DNA of 64,000 bases, taken from positions 186,001-250,000 of the forward strand of contig JABJUM010000046.1 of assembly GCA_016169955.1 (NCBI GenBank), read 5' to 3'. Shown here piece by piece: positions 20,651 through 29,801 of this stretch. Positions within the stretch are counted from its first letter, which is position 1. Every line of letters begins with the position of its first letter. The position numbers and the translations under genes are program-made. The DNA is from Phytophthora vignae f. sp. vignae. Lineage: Eukaryota; Oomycota; Peronosporomycetes; Peronosporales; Peronosporaceae. Under the pieces are notes generated by a model. It was not told where the DNA came from. It searched no databases and saw nothing but the letters and a program-made list of their open reading frames with translations.

Positions 20651-23302
20651 CTACCGCTTCTTGATAATGGCTTTGCTTCTGGTAGGAGCGCCGTGGCTCT
20701 TGCCCTTGATGTTGCCCTTGCCACGCTTTGACTTGACGCCCGAGGTCACCTTGACACCACGCGAGCGAGCCTTGCGCTTCTCCTCCTTGCGGATCTTGCC
20801 CTCGCTCATGAGCTCGTCCTTGGCGAACTTGTTCACGCTGCTGCGCTTGGCCATGGCAGCAGCTCCACCACGCGGCTTCCTGCCATTGCGGTAGTCCAGT
20901 TTGCGGCCGCCAGCGTCGTCGTCATCATCCACTTCCATACCGCCGCCGGCCACGCGCTTGTGCTGCTTCTGCTGCCACTTGCGGTACACCTCGCCCACTT
21001 GCTGTTTCTTGCGGACGCTGACTCCGCTCTCGTTGCGGCGCTTGAGCGTGCCCTGGCTCGTGAGCTCGCCAGCCGTAGTCTTGACGAACTTCTTCTTGCG
21101 AACATCCCAGTGCAGAATGCGACGCTTCTTGTTCATCTCGATGGCCTCGTCCGGGTTCACATCGAGGATGGCCTCCTCCAGACGTGCCTCAGCAAACGCG
21201 TTCACCTTGCCGCCGTCCGCGTTCTTGGCCAGGAAACCCTCAGTCGTGTAGTCTCCGTCCTTCATGTAGCCAATGTAGTTCTCGTCGTCCTTGAACGTCG
21301 AAGCGCATTCGCCATCGTCCTGGTCCTTGCTGTCCGTCACGCTCGCTCCCTGCTCCTTGGCAGCTGCCAGCTCCTTCATCACATCCTCCTCCTTCTCGCC
21401 AGCAGCGACACGCTTCTTGAGCTGTTTGCGCTCATGCTTGGACAGGAAGAACGTCTTCTTCTTCGGGGCAGGCGCGGCATCTTCTTCGCTATTCTCATTG
21501 TCCACCTTCTGCTTCTTGGCACCCGCCAAGCCTTCGTCAACAGCACCCGTAGCTTCTTCCTCATCCGCTGCAGCATTCAGAGCGGCTGCCTCCTCCTTGG
21601 CCTTGACCTTGTCTGCAGCCTTCGTCGTCTCCGTCGCGATAATCTTGCCGTGCAACTTGCGCTTCTTGACCATCATCTGCACGCCGGGCGACGAACGCTT
21701 CGCCGATTGATGAGCACCCGCTGCAATCTCAAAGATCGTCTGCGGAGGACGGAACGTCTGCAGCGAATCAATGTACGCAGCCTTGTCGGCCTTGGACTTC
21801 TCCAGCACGTACTCCTTCTGGAAAAGCGGGTGAATCTTCTTCACAACAAGCTCCTTACCACGGCGAATAGACAGCTTGGAAGGGTCAGCGCGAGTGCGCG
21901 CGTACGCCTTGTAAGCGTTGTCGCACACCTTCACCAGCGGTGACACCTGAGGGTGGCTGCGCATTAACTCCTGAATGGCCTCGTTCTCCTGGTCAATCAA
22001 TTCATTCGGGAACGCGCCGTAGTGCACGTCCTCAACGCGCATCTCGCTCAGAGAGTATGGCTTCGAATCATTGGTAAGCTCCGGCGAGGAATCCTCAAGA
22101 CGGCGGCCGATGTACAGGTGCAGGTCCACCATGAACGGGGTCTCATCCGGGTCCACGAAGCTGAAAGCCGTACCGCTGCGGCCAGCACGGGCTGCACGAC
22201 CGACACGATGCACGAACAGCTTGGCCGTCGGCGGGAACGAGTAGTTCAGCACGTTGTTCAGCAACGGAATATCGATACCACGAGCAGCCACATCCGTCAC
22301 AATAAGCAGACTGGTCTTCTTGGCCCGGAACTTGCCCAGGTTAATCTTACGCGAGGCTTGGTCCATATCACCGTAGGCGCACGAGGCCTCAATGTGGTTC
22401 GCCGCCAGCAGCGCATGCAAAAACTCGACGTGGTGACGCGTAGCCGCGAACACGATCGTCTGATCACCCTTGGGCAAGAACTCGCGCACCATGTACAGGA
22501 ACAGCGCGGGCTTGTCCAGCGATCTGACCGTAAAGAAAGCCATCTTCAAATTCTCCGAGATCTTGTTCTCCACATCCAGACGAATGAGCTCCGGGTCGCT
22601 CAGACCGGCACGTGCAAACTGCACCAGCGCCTTGGGCAGCGTGGCCGAGAACAGCAGCGTCTGTCGACTGGTGGGCATGTTCTTCAGAATTTCCTGCAAC
22701 TGCTCGGCGAATCCCATCTCGAAAATGCGGTCGGCCTCATCGAACACCACGTACTCGACCGCCTTTAAGTTAAAGTCCGGAATTTCCTGCAGGTGGTGCA
22801 TCAGACGACCGGGCGTGGCCACCAGCACGTCCGGGTTGGCTGCAATGGCCTCGAACTGCTGGTCCATGCCCTCGCCACCGACGATCAGCGCCATCTTGAG
22901 CGACGTGAACTTGGACAGCTGCTTAGCGAAACGCAGCGTCTGCACCGCCAGCTCGCGCGTCGGGGACAGCACCACCGCGCGCACGCCGATCTTGGTCGAG
23001 TGCTCCTTGAGCTTCTCCAGCATGGGGATGAGGAAGGCGGCCGTCTTACCGGAACCTGTACGCGCCATGGCCACGCAGTCCTTGCCCGACAGCACGATGG
23101 GCAGCGACTTGCGCTGGATGGGCGTGGGCACCTTGTAGCCCATGGCCATGACGCCGCGGAACACGAGCGGGCTCAGGCCCAAGTGCTGGAAGCCGCCCAC
23201 GCCCGCGCCTTTGCCGCTGCTCTTGCCGTGGGTCGTGCCGCCATCGGCGCCGCCGGACGCGCCCTTCTTCTTGCCTTTCTTGAGCAGATCGTCGCCCGCC
23301 AT
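20651..23302 (-). CDS. DEAD-box RNA helicase DBP10/DDX54
   Basis: From ATG 23302 the frame gives 883 residues. The helicase core shows a Q motif (GYKVPTPIQRKSLP), motif I ARTGSGKT (80-87), PTRELAVQ, TPGRL, DEAD (188-191), SAT, ARGIDIP and HRVGRAARAG. The C-terminal half contains the DBP10CT signature region around YIDSLQTFRPPQTIFEI, then a long Lys/Glu-rich tail with nuclear-localisation-like clusters. Length and the DBP10CT region point to DBP10/DDX54, a nucleolar ATP-dependent helicase of 60S assembly. The gene is intronless and lies tail-to-tail with the HTH-SDR gene (108 bp). Confidence 0.92.
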   Translation of the reverse strand: MAGDDLLKKGKKKGASGGADGGTTHGKSSGKGAGVGGFQHLGLSPLVFRGVMAMGYKVPTPIQRKSLPIVLSGKDCVAMARTGSGKTAAFLIPMLEKLKEHSTKIGVRAVVLSPTRELAVQTLRFAKQLSKFTSLKMALIVGGEGMDQQFEAIAANPDVLVATPGRLMHHLQEIPDFNLKAVEYVVFDEADRIFEMGFAEQLQEILKNMPTSRQTLLFSATLPKALVQFARAGLSDPELIRLDVENKISENLKMAFFTVRSLDKPALFLYMVREFLPKGDQTIVFAATRHHVEFLHALLAANHIEASCAYGDMDQASRKINLGKFRAKKTSLLIVTDVAARGIDIPLLNNVLNYSFPPTAKLFVHRVGRAARAGRSGTAFSFVDPDETPFMVDLHLYIGRRLEDSSPELTNDSKPYSLSEMRVEDVHYGAFPNELIDQENEAIQELMRSHPQVSPLVKVCDNAYKAYARTRADPSKLSIRRGKELVVKKIHPLFQKEYVLEKSKADKAAYIDSLQTFRPPQTIFEIAAGAHQSAKRSSPGVQMMVKKRKLHGKIIATETTKAADKVKAKEEAAALNAAADEEEATGAVDEGLAGAKKQKVDNENSEEDAAPAPKKKTFFLSKHERKQLKKRVAAGEKEEDVMKELAAAKEQGASVTDSKDQDDGECASTFKDDENYIGYMKDGDYTTEGFLAKNADGGKVNAFAEARLEEAILDVNPDEAIEMNKKRRILHWDVRKKKFVKTTAGELTSQGTLKRRNESGVSVRKKQQVGEVYRKWQQKQHKRVAGGGMEVDDDDDAGGRKLDYRNGRKPRGGAAAMAKRSSVNKFAKDELMSEGKIRKEEKRKARSRGVKVTSGVKSKRGKGNIKGKSHGAPTRSKAIIKKR

Positions 23303-23524
23303 CGCTCGCTGCACTCCGTTGATTGACCGACGTCAAGTGTCGGTACGTAGCTCTTCGAGCTCGAAAAGCATTGGAAGGCAGCCACCAGCCGGAGCACCTG
23401 GCTATTGGTCAAAAACACAGATATTCTATTACTCGATTGGCTGATTTTCTCTATTCAGTATACGTGCACCACACCATTTTTACTCCTTGAACTCGACGCA
23501 TACAGAGTTCAAGTTGTTCCGTCA
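23303..23524. promoter_or_regulatory. Divergent promoter, DBP10 and RING genes
   Basis: These 222 bp separate the two starts. A short AT-rich run sits at 23,420-23,460; no specific site is identified. Confidence 0.3.
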
Positions 23525-24439
23525 ATGTCGCTCGGGAACCGCGCGGACCCGGAAGCCGCAGCGCAGGACGAGGGCGACTGGGCCGCTCGAGACGACGATG
23601 ACGCCGTATTAATGTCACCAGGCGCACAGGACGCAGTAGCGCCGCCTGCGTCCTCCAACGGCCAGGTAGAAGTCTCCTCTGACGCTCAGGAGAACGACAC
23701 TCGCGCCGCCGATCTCGCCGTGCTGGGCGACGCCTGCCCGATCTGCCTGCAGACGCTGGAGGACCCCGTGATGCTCACGGGCTGCTACCACGTCTACTGC
23801 TTCGAGTGTCTGAGCACGTGGGTGCACAGCTTGGCGCTGCACGGCGTGGAGCCGGCCACCTGTCCACTGTGCAAGGCTGCGTTCCAAGAGGTGTACGCCA
23901 ACGTGCGCAGCGAGACGGACTTTGAGGTGTTCCGCTTCCAAGGGCGGCAGATCCAAGACCAGCAGAGCAGGAACAGGCAGAGAGAAGAGAGTGACAGCAA
24001 CCGGCAGAGACTCAGACGCCGTTCGCTGGTGTATCGACGCCACATGAGACTCGTCCGAGTAGCGGGCGTGGAAGTTAAGGACTCACACTCGTTCCCCAAG
24101 ATGCACAAGGTCAAGGGCGAGTACGAGGCCTGGCTCGAGAGAGAGCTGCGGGCGTGTATCGGACGGGATATTGACCTCACCGTGCTGCTGGTGATCATCC
24201 AGTGCTGCCTCAACAAGATTGCGCAATGTGGGGCCAGGAAATGCTACGACGAGATGCAGCAAGCGCTGGCGCCGTTTCTGTATGAGGACGCCGAGCACTT
24301 CGTGAGAGAGCTCGCATACTTTTTGGGCTCGCGGTTGAACGTCCAGGCGTACGACGCTGCAGTGGAGTATCGCTGTGCAAATGCTGCGGAGTGTACAAAC
24401 GCGCTGTGCTGCGGAGGGTCAACCACGCCGCCAAGTTAA
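23525..24439 (+). CDS. TOPORS-like RING-type E3 ubiquitin ligase
   Basis: The frame from ATG 23525 encodes 304 residues; the open frame upstream to 23405 starts without a better context. A C3HC4 RING occupies 71-116: CPIC, then C87, H89, CFEC and CPLC. Directly after it comes FQEVYANVRSETDFE, which parallels the FxxxxxxVRxxxDFxxY segment after the RING in TOPORS. The C-terminal half retains a 'HFVREL..FLGSRLNVQAYD' block (near residues 260-280), another TOPORS feature. TOPORS proteins act as ubiquitin and SUMO E3 ligases on nuclear proteins. The vertebrate protein is far longer, so this is a compact version. Confidence 0.75.
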   Translation: MSLGNRADPEAAAQDEGDWAARDDDDAVLMSPGAQDAVAPPASSNGQVEVSSDAQENDTRAADLAVLGDACPICLQTLEDPVMLTGCYHVYCFECLSTWVHSLALHGVEPATCPLCKAAFQEVYANVRSETDFEVFRFQGRQIQDQQSRNRQREESDSNRQRLRRRSLVYRRHMRLVRVAGVEVKDSHSFPKMHKVKGEYEAWLERELRACIGRDIDLTVLLVIIQCCLNKIAQCGARKCYDEMQQALAPFLYEDAEHFVRELAYFLGSRLNVQAYDAAVEYRCANAAECTNALCCGGSTTPPS

Positions 24440-24543
24440 ATGTAAAGAGGGGTTCGTTTTGTTCCATGTACATCCAACCGAAAGGTGAAGTGAAGTATTA
24501 CCGACCCGCTTCTGTCGGTCACCCACCACCGTCTTGAGAGGGT

Positions 24544-25716
24544 TTATGCCTTGCCCAGCACGAGAGCGAGCAGCGCCATGCGTACGTACATGCCGTTCTC
24601 CATCTGGCGGAAGTAAGCAGCGCGCGGATCTGTGTCAACCTCTTCGGCGATCTCGCCAACGCGCGGGAGTGGGTGCATGATGATCATCTTCGACTTGGCG
24701 TCCTTGATGGTGTCGAGCGTGATGCGGAAGCTGTCCTTCACGGCGTTGTAGTCCGCCTCGAACTCAAAGCGCTCCTAATACGACAAGAAGTAGTGAGCTT
24801 CACGCGCAACAATCGCGACCGACCACAGAGAACCACTCACCTTTTGCACACGAGTGACGTAGAGCACGTCCGTCTGGTTAATCACCGAGTCGAGGTCGGT
24901 CGTCTCGTTCTGCTGAATGCCTTGCGCGGCCAGCTCGTCGAACACGTAGCGCGGCATCTTCAAGCTCTCGGGCGACACGTAGTTGAAGGTGGTGCCGTAC
25001 ATGGCCAGCAGCCTGGACAGCGAGTGGACCGTGCGGCCGTACTTGAGGTCGCCGACCATAGTGACGACCTTGCCCTTGAGGTTCTCAAGGTCGCCGAGCT
25101 CGCTGTGGATCGTGTACAGATCCAGCATCGCCTGGGACGGGTGCTCGCCGACACCGTCGCCGGCATTCAGCACGGGCTTCTTGGTCGCCTCAGCAGCCAC
25201 CAACGCGCTGCCCTTGATAGGGTGGCGAAGCACCACCACGTCGGCGTAGCACTCGAGGCAGCGGATGGTGTCGTGGAGCGTCTCGCCCTTCTGGCTGCTG
25301 GACGACGTCTCGTTGACGCACACCACAAGGCCACCGAGACGCTTCATGGCCGCCTGGAACGAGCTGCTCGTGCGCGTGGACGGCTCCATGAACACGTTGG
25401 CCAGCAGCTACAAGAGCAGGTCAGAGGAGCTAGCACCAGCAGCACCATCTCACGTGCAGCTGTGCGTACCTTGCCCTTGAGCAGGTCGCTCGCGCCCTGC
25501 GTCTTGACCATGGTCTTCATCTCGTCGGCCACATCGAGCACGCGCCTGCGACGCACCACAAGGGTGAGCGACTGACCGATACACTGCATTGCAAAGATCG
25601 AGAGCTGGAGGCGCCACTTACTGCGCGCTCTCCTTGCCGAACTGGGCGATGGACAGGATGTTCTCGCCCTGCCAGGAGCCCACCGCCGTTTTGCCGTCCA
25701 ACTTACGCGCCGCCAT
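24544..25716 (-). CDS. Aspartate carbamoyltransferase, four exons
   Basis: Exons 25716-25622, 25545-25470, 25407-24841 and 24774-24544 give 322 residues. Active-site motifs are intact: STRTS (67-71) binds carbamoyl phosphate, HPSQA and GDLKYGRTVHSL are the usual catalytic-chain segments, and MHPLPR closes the aspartate site. The protein is a stand-alone catalytic chain of bacterial/plant length rather than part of a CAD multienzyme. It starts directly at MAARKLDG with no obvious organelle transit peptide, so the second step of pyrimidine synthesis is probably cytosolic. Confidence 0.9.
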
Positions 25717-26214
25717 TGCTGCCGTATCAATGCTCTGCTCGACACCGCTTCGCCACTGATCCGGTCACGAGTGGACGAGCGCCGCTTTTTTGGTACCGAT
25801 CTTTTGACACTGATTGGGAAATGGTGCACAAACACATTATAAATTGGCGTGTTCCACACAGATGCGTCCACGAAAACGAGCTTGCTGCCTTGCCGGTATT
25901 AATAATGCCTAATTAGAGTCAAAAGGGTAAGGGCAATTGAACCTTTCTTGGCCTGTGTGGTCGAGAACAATCCCCTCCCCCTCAAGGCTCGTTCACAAGT
26001 GTTACAAGCCTGTCTGGTAAGCTTGTCTTCCTCGCACCACTAAGTACTTCCCCGCCGCGATATCTTACCCAATAACACAATGTTATCACTGTTGTCAGAG
26101 AAGCCCATGGCTCAGCTTCTGCCCTGGACTGCGCTACATAAGCGGCTTCCAGTCCAAGCATCTAAAGGCGTGCTTGATCGGATGAAAACCGAGAAGCGCC
26201 ATAATTTGTGACAG
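25717..26214. other. Boundary between gene block and repeat-rich region
   Basis: No gene is seen. The first ~200 bp are the ATCase promoter; beyond about 25,920 composition becomes more AT-rich and the sequence runs into the decayed MULE. This marks the edge of the collinear gene block. Confidence 0.4.
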
Positions 26215-27937
26215 GAGACCCGCACAACATGCGATACTGCATACTGCGTTGTGTGTCTCCGGCATGCATCGCTGTTGCTGACGAAGGGCGAGTGTGCGGC
26301 TGGAAGTGTAAGGTTCTGACCTGCAAAGACAATGATGTTGGCAGCATTTTCGAGAAGGGTGAGATCTATCTAGATGCTTGGATGGTCCTAGCGGCAAGTT
26401 GACCGAAAAGGACAAGGCTGTGGCTCGATCTCTTACAAAACCCTTCGTCAAACCGGTGCGAATTCGGAACCAACTTGCTGAGATGAACAACGGTATGGCT
26501 TCGGCGCTGGATAAGATCCAAAACTTCGTATCGTACTTCCGCAAGACAGAAATGAACAACACGGATGATATCGAGGAGCTGGAGAAGATGATCCGGGGTC
26601 AATCGTACAAAGGATCGGAGCCGGACGCAGAACCGTTTGCTTTCTCGGTGAAAGCGCGCAGTGATGGGAATTTGCAGATTGGCGAAGGCACGGATGGTGA
26701 CGACTTTTTCGTGGGTTATACAACTAAGCTGCTTTTTAGACGTCTCGATCGCGACCCCAAAAGTTTCATCTTTCACGTTGACGTGACTTTCAAACTCAGT
26801 CAAGCGGACTACTCTACGTTCCTGTGCGGTATCTAGACAAGTCGAGAACGTTTTATCTTGTCGCCTTATTTGTCGCTTCACAGCGCAAAGAGGCTCAATA
26901 CTCTACAATGCTCGGCATGCCATCTATCACAGAGTGCTGTCGAAGCCACTGGTGCTGCACTACGTCATGGGAGATGCTGAAGACGCCCAGTATAACGCCG
27001 TCATGGACAGCTTTGGTGATTGTGACGTGGAATATCTGATGTGCTTGTGGCATATGATAAACAAGTTCTACGAGCATGGTGAAGGTTTGACACCAGCAAA
27101 GTTAGCTCTGACAGCAATCGATGTTTACGATACGCACTATGCCGTCTCGGAGTACCAGTTTCATGCGCCCAAGACCGTGGCAGTACGTCGGTGGATGTCC
27201 GACCCCGACGCCAAGGAGTTTGGGTTATATTTCTACCGCCAATGGCTTACTGGAAATTTTGCGAAATGGCAGTGTTTCCGCACACCTTCGTCGTTCGCCA
27301 CGATCAACAACCCTGTTGAGACCTTCTACGCCACCATAAAAAGGAGTATACGCTAAGACAGCGCATGAACATGGGTTTACTTCTTTCTCAGCTTTCCAAA
27401 TGCTGCAACCACGAGCGTTTGTTCAGTGCCAACTTTACCGACCAACCGAGGAGCACGAGTAAAGTCAAGAGGCGGGCAACATTGTTGAGGCAGACGAAAC
27501 TGATCAAGGAGATGCCAGTGCTGGTTTGCTCGGAACTCGATTCAGCCGGATCTGACTACGTCTTGGTGCGCATTCGGCCGACACCTCGAGTCTACGTGCG
27601 TGCTCGAAAGAAAACTGCCGAAGTAATCGAGATATGCTCGCTGATGGGGGTCAACAGCGCGAGGATGGAGCGCGACGAGCAACCCGAAGCCGGATGGGCT
27701 GTGAATGTCCGTGAGCGGACTTGTTTGTATAAGTTTTTCTTCAAACAGGCAGAATGTGTACATTTGTACTTCGCACTGTACGTGCGCTACGGTACCGACA
27801 ACCCGCCTCAACGACCGTTGTTTAACCGTAGCCAAAGCAAGAAAAAATGCAGTCGTGAAGAAGATATCGCCGAGGCGGTGGCGGCTCAGCGGTCCGTAGG
27901 AGGGCGTCCTCTTCTCAACGACCCGGCGCTTTCGTTA
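26215..27937 (+). pseudogene. MULE transposase, decayed
   Basis: Three successive frames (26,378-26,836; 26,934-27,356; 27,365-27,979) carry successive parts of one oomycete-type MULE (Mutator-like) transposase. An N-terminal zinc-ribbon-like segment, CILRCVSPAC, lies from about 26,230. The MULE catalytic domain follows with FIFHVDVTFKLSQADY (first Asp), YVMGDAEDAQYNAV (second Asp) and LMCLWHMINKFYEHG. A SWIM-like tail has CLYKFFFKQAECVHLYFAL, missing the first Cys pair of CxC. Frames break near 26,835-26,930 and at stop 27,356. The end GRPLLND(P)ALSL is where family members end. It is not functional as read. Confidence 0.8.
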
Positions 27938-28218
27938 GGGGCTGGTTTGGCTGGCCGGTTCTGGTTCTCGGTCCGGTGAGCAAAGGGGTAGGCGAACTAC
28001 TCGGTTTTGACTGTCTACGTTTTGTCCAAAATTGTACAAAACATAGCCACTTTACTCAAAACCCGAGAACCACCACGGCGATTGAGTTCTCGGGTTCTTA
28101 GCGATTGGCTAGGTTTTGCCCATTTTGGACAAAAAACAGACAGAGCCAAAACCGAGTAGTTCGCTTACCCCTTCGCTCACCGGACTGAGAACTAGAACCG
28201 GCCAGCCAAACCAGCCCC
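27938..28218. mobile_element. Tourist-like (PIF/Harbinger) MITE with TTA target duplication
   Basis: The element has roughly 80-bp terminal inverted repeats: the left begins GGGGCTGGTTTGGCTGGCCG, and the right end is its complement with about six differences, ending CCAGCCCC. It is flanked on both sides by TTA (27,935-27,937 and 28,219-28,221). The GGG..TGxTTTGG-like terminus, 281-bp length, lack of coding capacity and TTA duplication are all hallmarks of Tourist-type MITEs mobilised by PIF/Harbinger transposases. It is inserted at the very 3' end of the MULE pseudogene. Confidence 0.85.
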
Positions 28219-28221
28219 TTA

Positions 28222-28950
28222 GTGTAGCCACAAGACCCGCCGTTACCACGACTAGAACTGATAAGGGCAATATACATGTTTTTTGGGGGGAAGCTGACAG
28301 TGTAGATCAATGCCAAGTAACGGCACGGATCCCATCAGGTTTTGTTGCTTTTCAACCTTGCAATGTGTATCATGGTGGTCCTTTAAGACCGCAACGCTAG
28401 CTACCGCGTTGGTCAAGGTTTCTCAACATGCATTGCCTTCTACGTCGATGCCTTGCCGTCTACGTCGATGGCCACGATTTGATTCGGGCCAGTGCACTTT
28501 GTGAGAGTAGATTAGCGACCTTCCAAGTAGTTCCATGTGCTCTTTATCTGTGACTGCACTTCTGGCGACACGGCTCGGAGCTAAAAGGTGTACTCCACGT
28601 AGTATAGAAACCCAACAACTTTATATAGACAGCGCGCATCAAGCCTATGCCCCAGCGTGGCATATGGGAGCGTTTGTTCGAGCTCTACTGCCGGTGTACT
28701 AGGTAACACGTTGATAATGTCGACGGCGCATCCCCTTGATGCTTGAACGGCCAAATGATCACAGCGTCTTTATGTCGCCACGTACGCCGTGCACATTCGT
28801 TTGTTCTATACTAAACCGACGCGTGCTTGACAAACTGGAAACTTTCACTTGACCGTATTGATCACTGTCAAGTGACCGTATGGATCACTGTCAAGTGACC
28901 GTATGAATAGGTCAACACACAAACAAATATATGCTGGGGTTTACCAATGC
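28222..28950. other. Non-coding stretch with short tandem repeats
   Basis: No gene is seen. At 28,846-28,905 a 23-bp unit, GATCACTGTCAAGTGACCG plus TATG, is repeated twice after a partial copy. The unit itself holds CACTTGAC/GTCAAGTG inverted arms. Near 28,437-28,475 a shorter CTACGTCGATG motif occurs twice. Confidence 0.6.
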
Positions 28951-29230
28951 TTATTCGCTACTGTTAATATCACGGTTCCTATCGTCTTCGTCCCCAGCCT
29001 CATGCTCTTGGTCGCGCGCCTTTTGCACCTGTTCCGTCAACAGTTTTAGTCTCTTCCTGCGATTGTGCTGGTAATACGATTTATCGCTTTAAAATCCTTA
29101 CCGCAGTCCTCGCAAATATACTTCCGCTCTGCGTTGACACCTTCGTCCTCCTTCTCTTCGCTCTCCTCCTGTTCTTCGCTCTCTTTGCTCTCGTCGCAAC
29201 TCTTTCTCTTGTGCGTCCGCACATGGTTCG
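28951..29230 (-). pseudogene. C2H2 zinc-finger gene, 3' fragment
   Basis: Reading leftwards from the LTR edge, the minus strand gives the end of one finger (NHVRTHKRKS), an acidic Glu/Ser linker, and a second finger YICEDCGKDF. A one-base frameshift follows near 29,090; the other frame then continues YYQHNRRKRLKLLTEQV to a stop at 28,951. The 5' part of the same locus appears to continue at 37,498 on the other side of Gypsy-1, whose GTTCG target duplication brackets it. So the gene was split by the insertion, and it carries independent damage too. Confidence 0.55.
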
Positions 29231-29692
29231 TGTAATGGGCCTACCTTGGCCCACTACAACAGCTTACACGTATGCGCACGTGTATGAGGAAGCGTAGCTT
29301 AGTTTAAACTAGAGTTAATTATACTCGGGCCTCCGAGTATAGATTAATCTAAATAAACGATCCAAATAATGTTTTTGGGCTAAAATGAGAACTGCTATTT
29401 TTGTTTTATGTTTTCTGACTTCCTCTAAATGTAATATTCTAAGTTAGGAATCTGCCAACGGCTGGTTGGCAGAATTCCACTGCTATGCATGTCGCTCATT
29501 GGTTAAAAGATGCTGCTTTCAACCAATAGGAATCCTAAATGTCTATGGGCCACCTGTCGTGGTGACCGTAAATGAATGTGGCCCTTGATGTAACGTACAT
29601 CAAGGCCGAGGAAGTGTTTGTATCCTTAACAGACATCGCGTCTGTTATAGTTACAAGTGGCTGTAGCCACTTGTGCGTGTAACCCCGTTACA
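29231..29692 (-). repeat. Gypsy-1 3' LTR
   Basis: This 462-bp repeat matches 37,036-37,497 with three substitutions (ggGCTaaa/ggGTTaaa, cacCTG/cacCCG, taGTTac/taGTCac contexts). Termini are TG...CA. It contains about ten short inverted repeats, for example ACAAGTGGC-4 nt-GCCACTTGT at 29,653-29,674 and TGGGCC-6 nt-GGCCCA at 29,236-29,253. Confidence 0.95.
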
Positions 29693-29706
29693 CCATCCCC
29701 CCCTTA
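29693..29706 (-). promoter_or_regulatory. Gypsy-1 polypurine tract
   Basis: On the minus strand the bases directly before the 3' LTR read AAGGGGGGGATGG, a purine-only run expected to prime plus-strand DNA synthesis. The equivalent position in Gypsy-2 (46,761-46,774) reads GAATGGGGAATGG. Confidence 0.75.
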
Positions 29707-29801
29707 AGGTTAGACGCGCCGGTCACGGCACGTCAATCAGGCAATTGACCATTCGTCAATTCTTCACGTTGGGAGAAAGAAAATCTCGAGCTCATTCCGC
29801 A

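Noticed and set aside
20960..21943. 327-codon plus-strand frame opposite DBP10
   Set aside because: Complement of the lysine/glutamate-rich tail; Leu/Arg/Val-rich shadow without motifs.
28846..28905. CRISPR-like array
   Set aside because: Only two and a half adjacent copies with no spacers; a simple tandem repeat in a eukaryotic genome.
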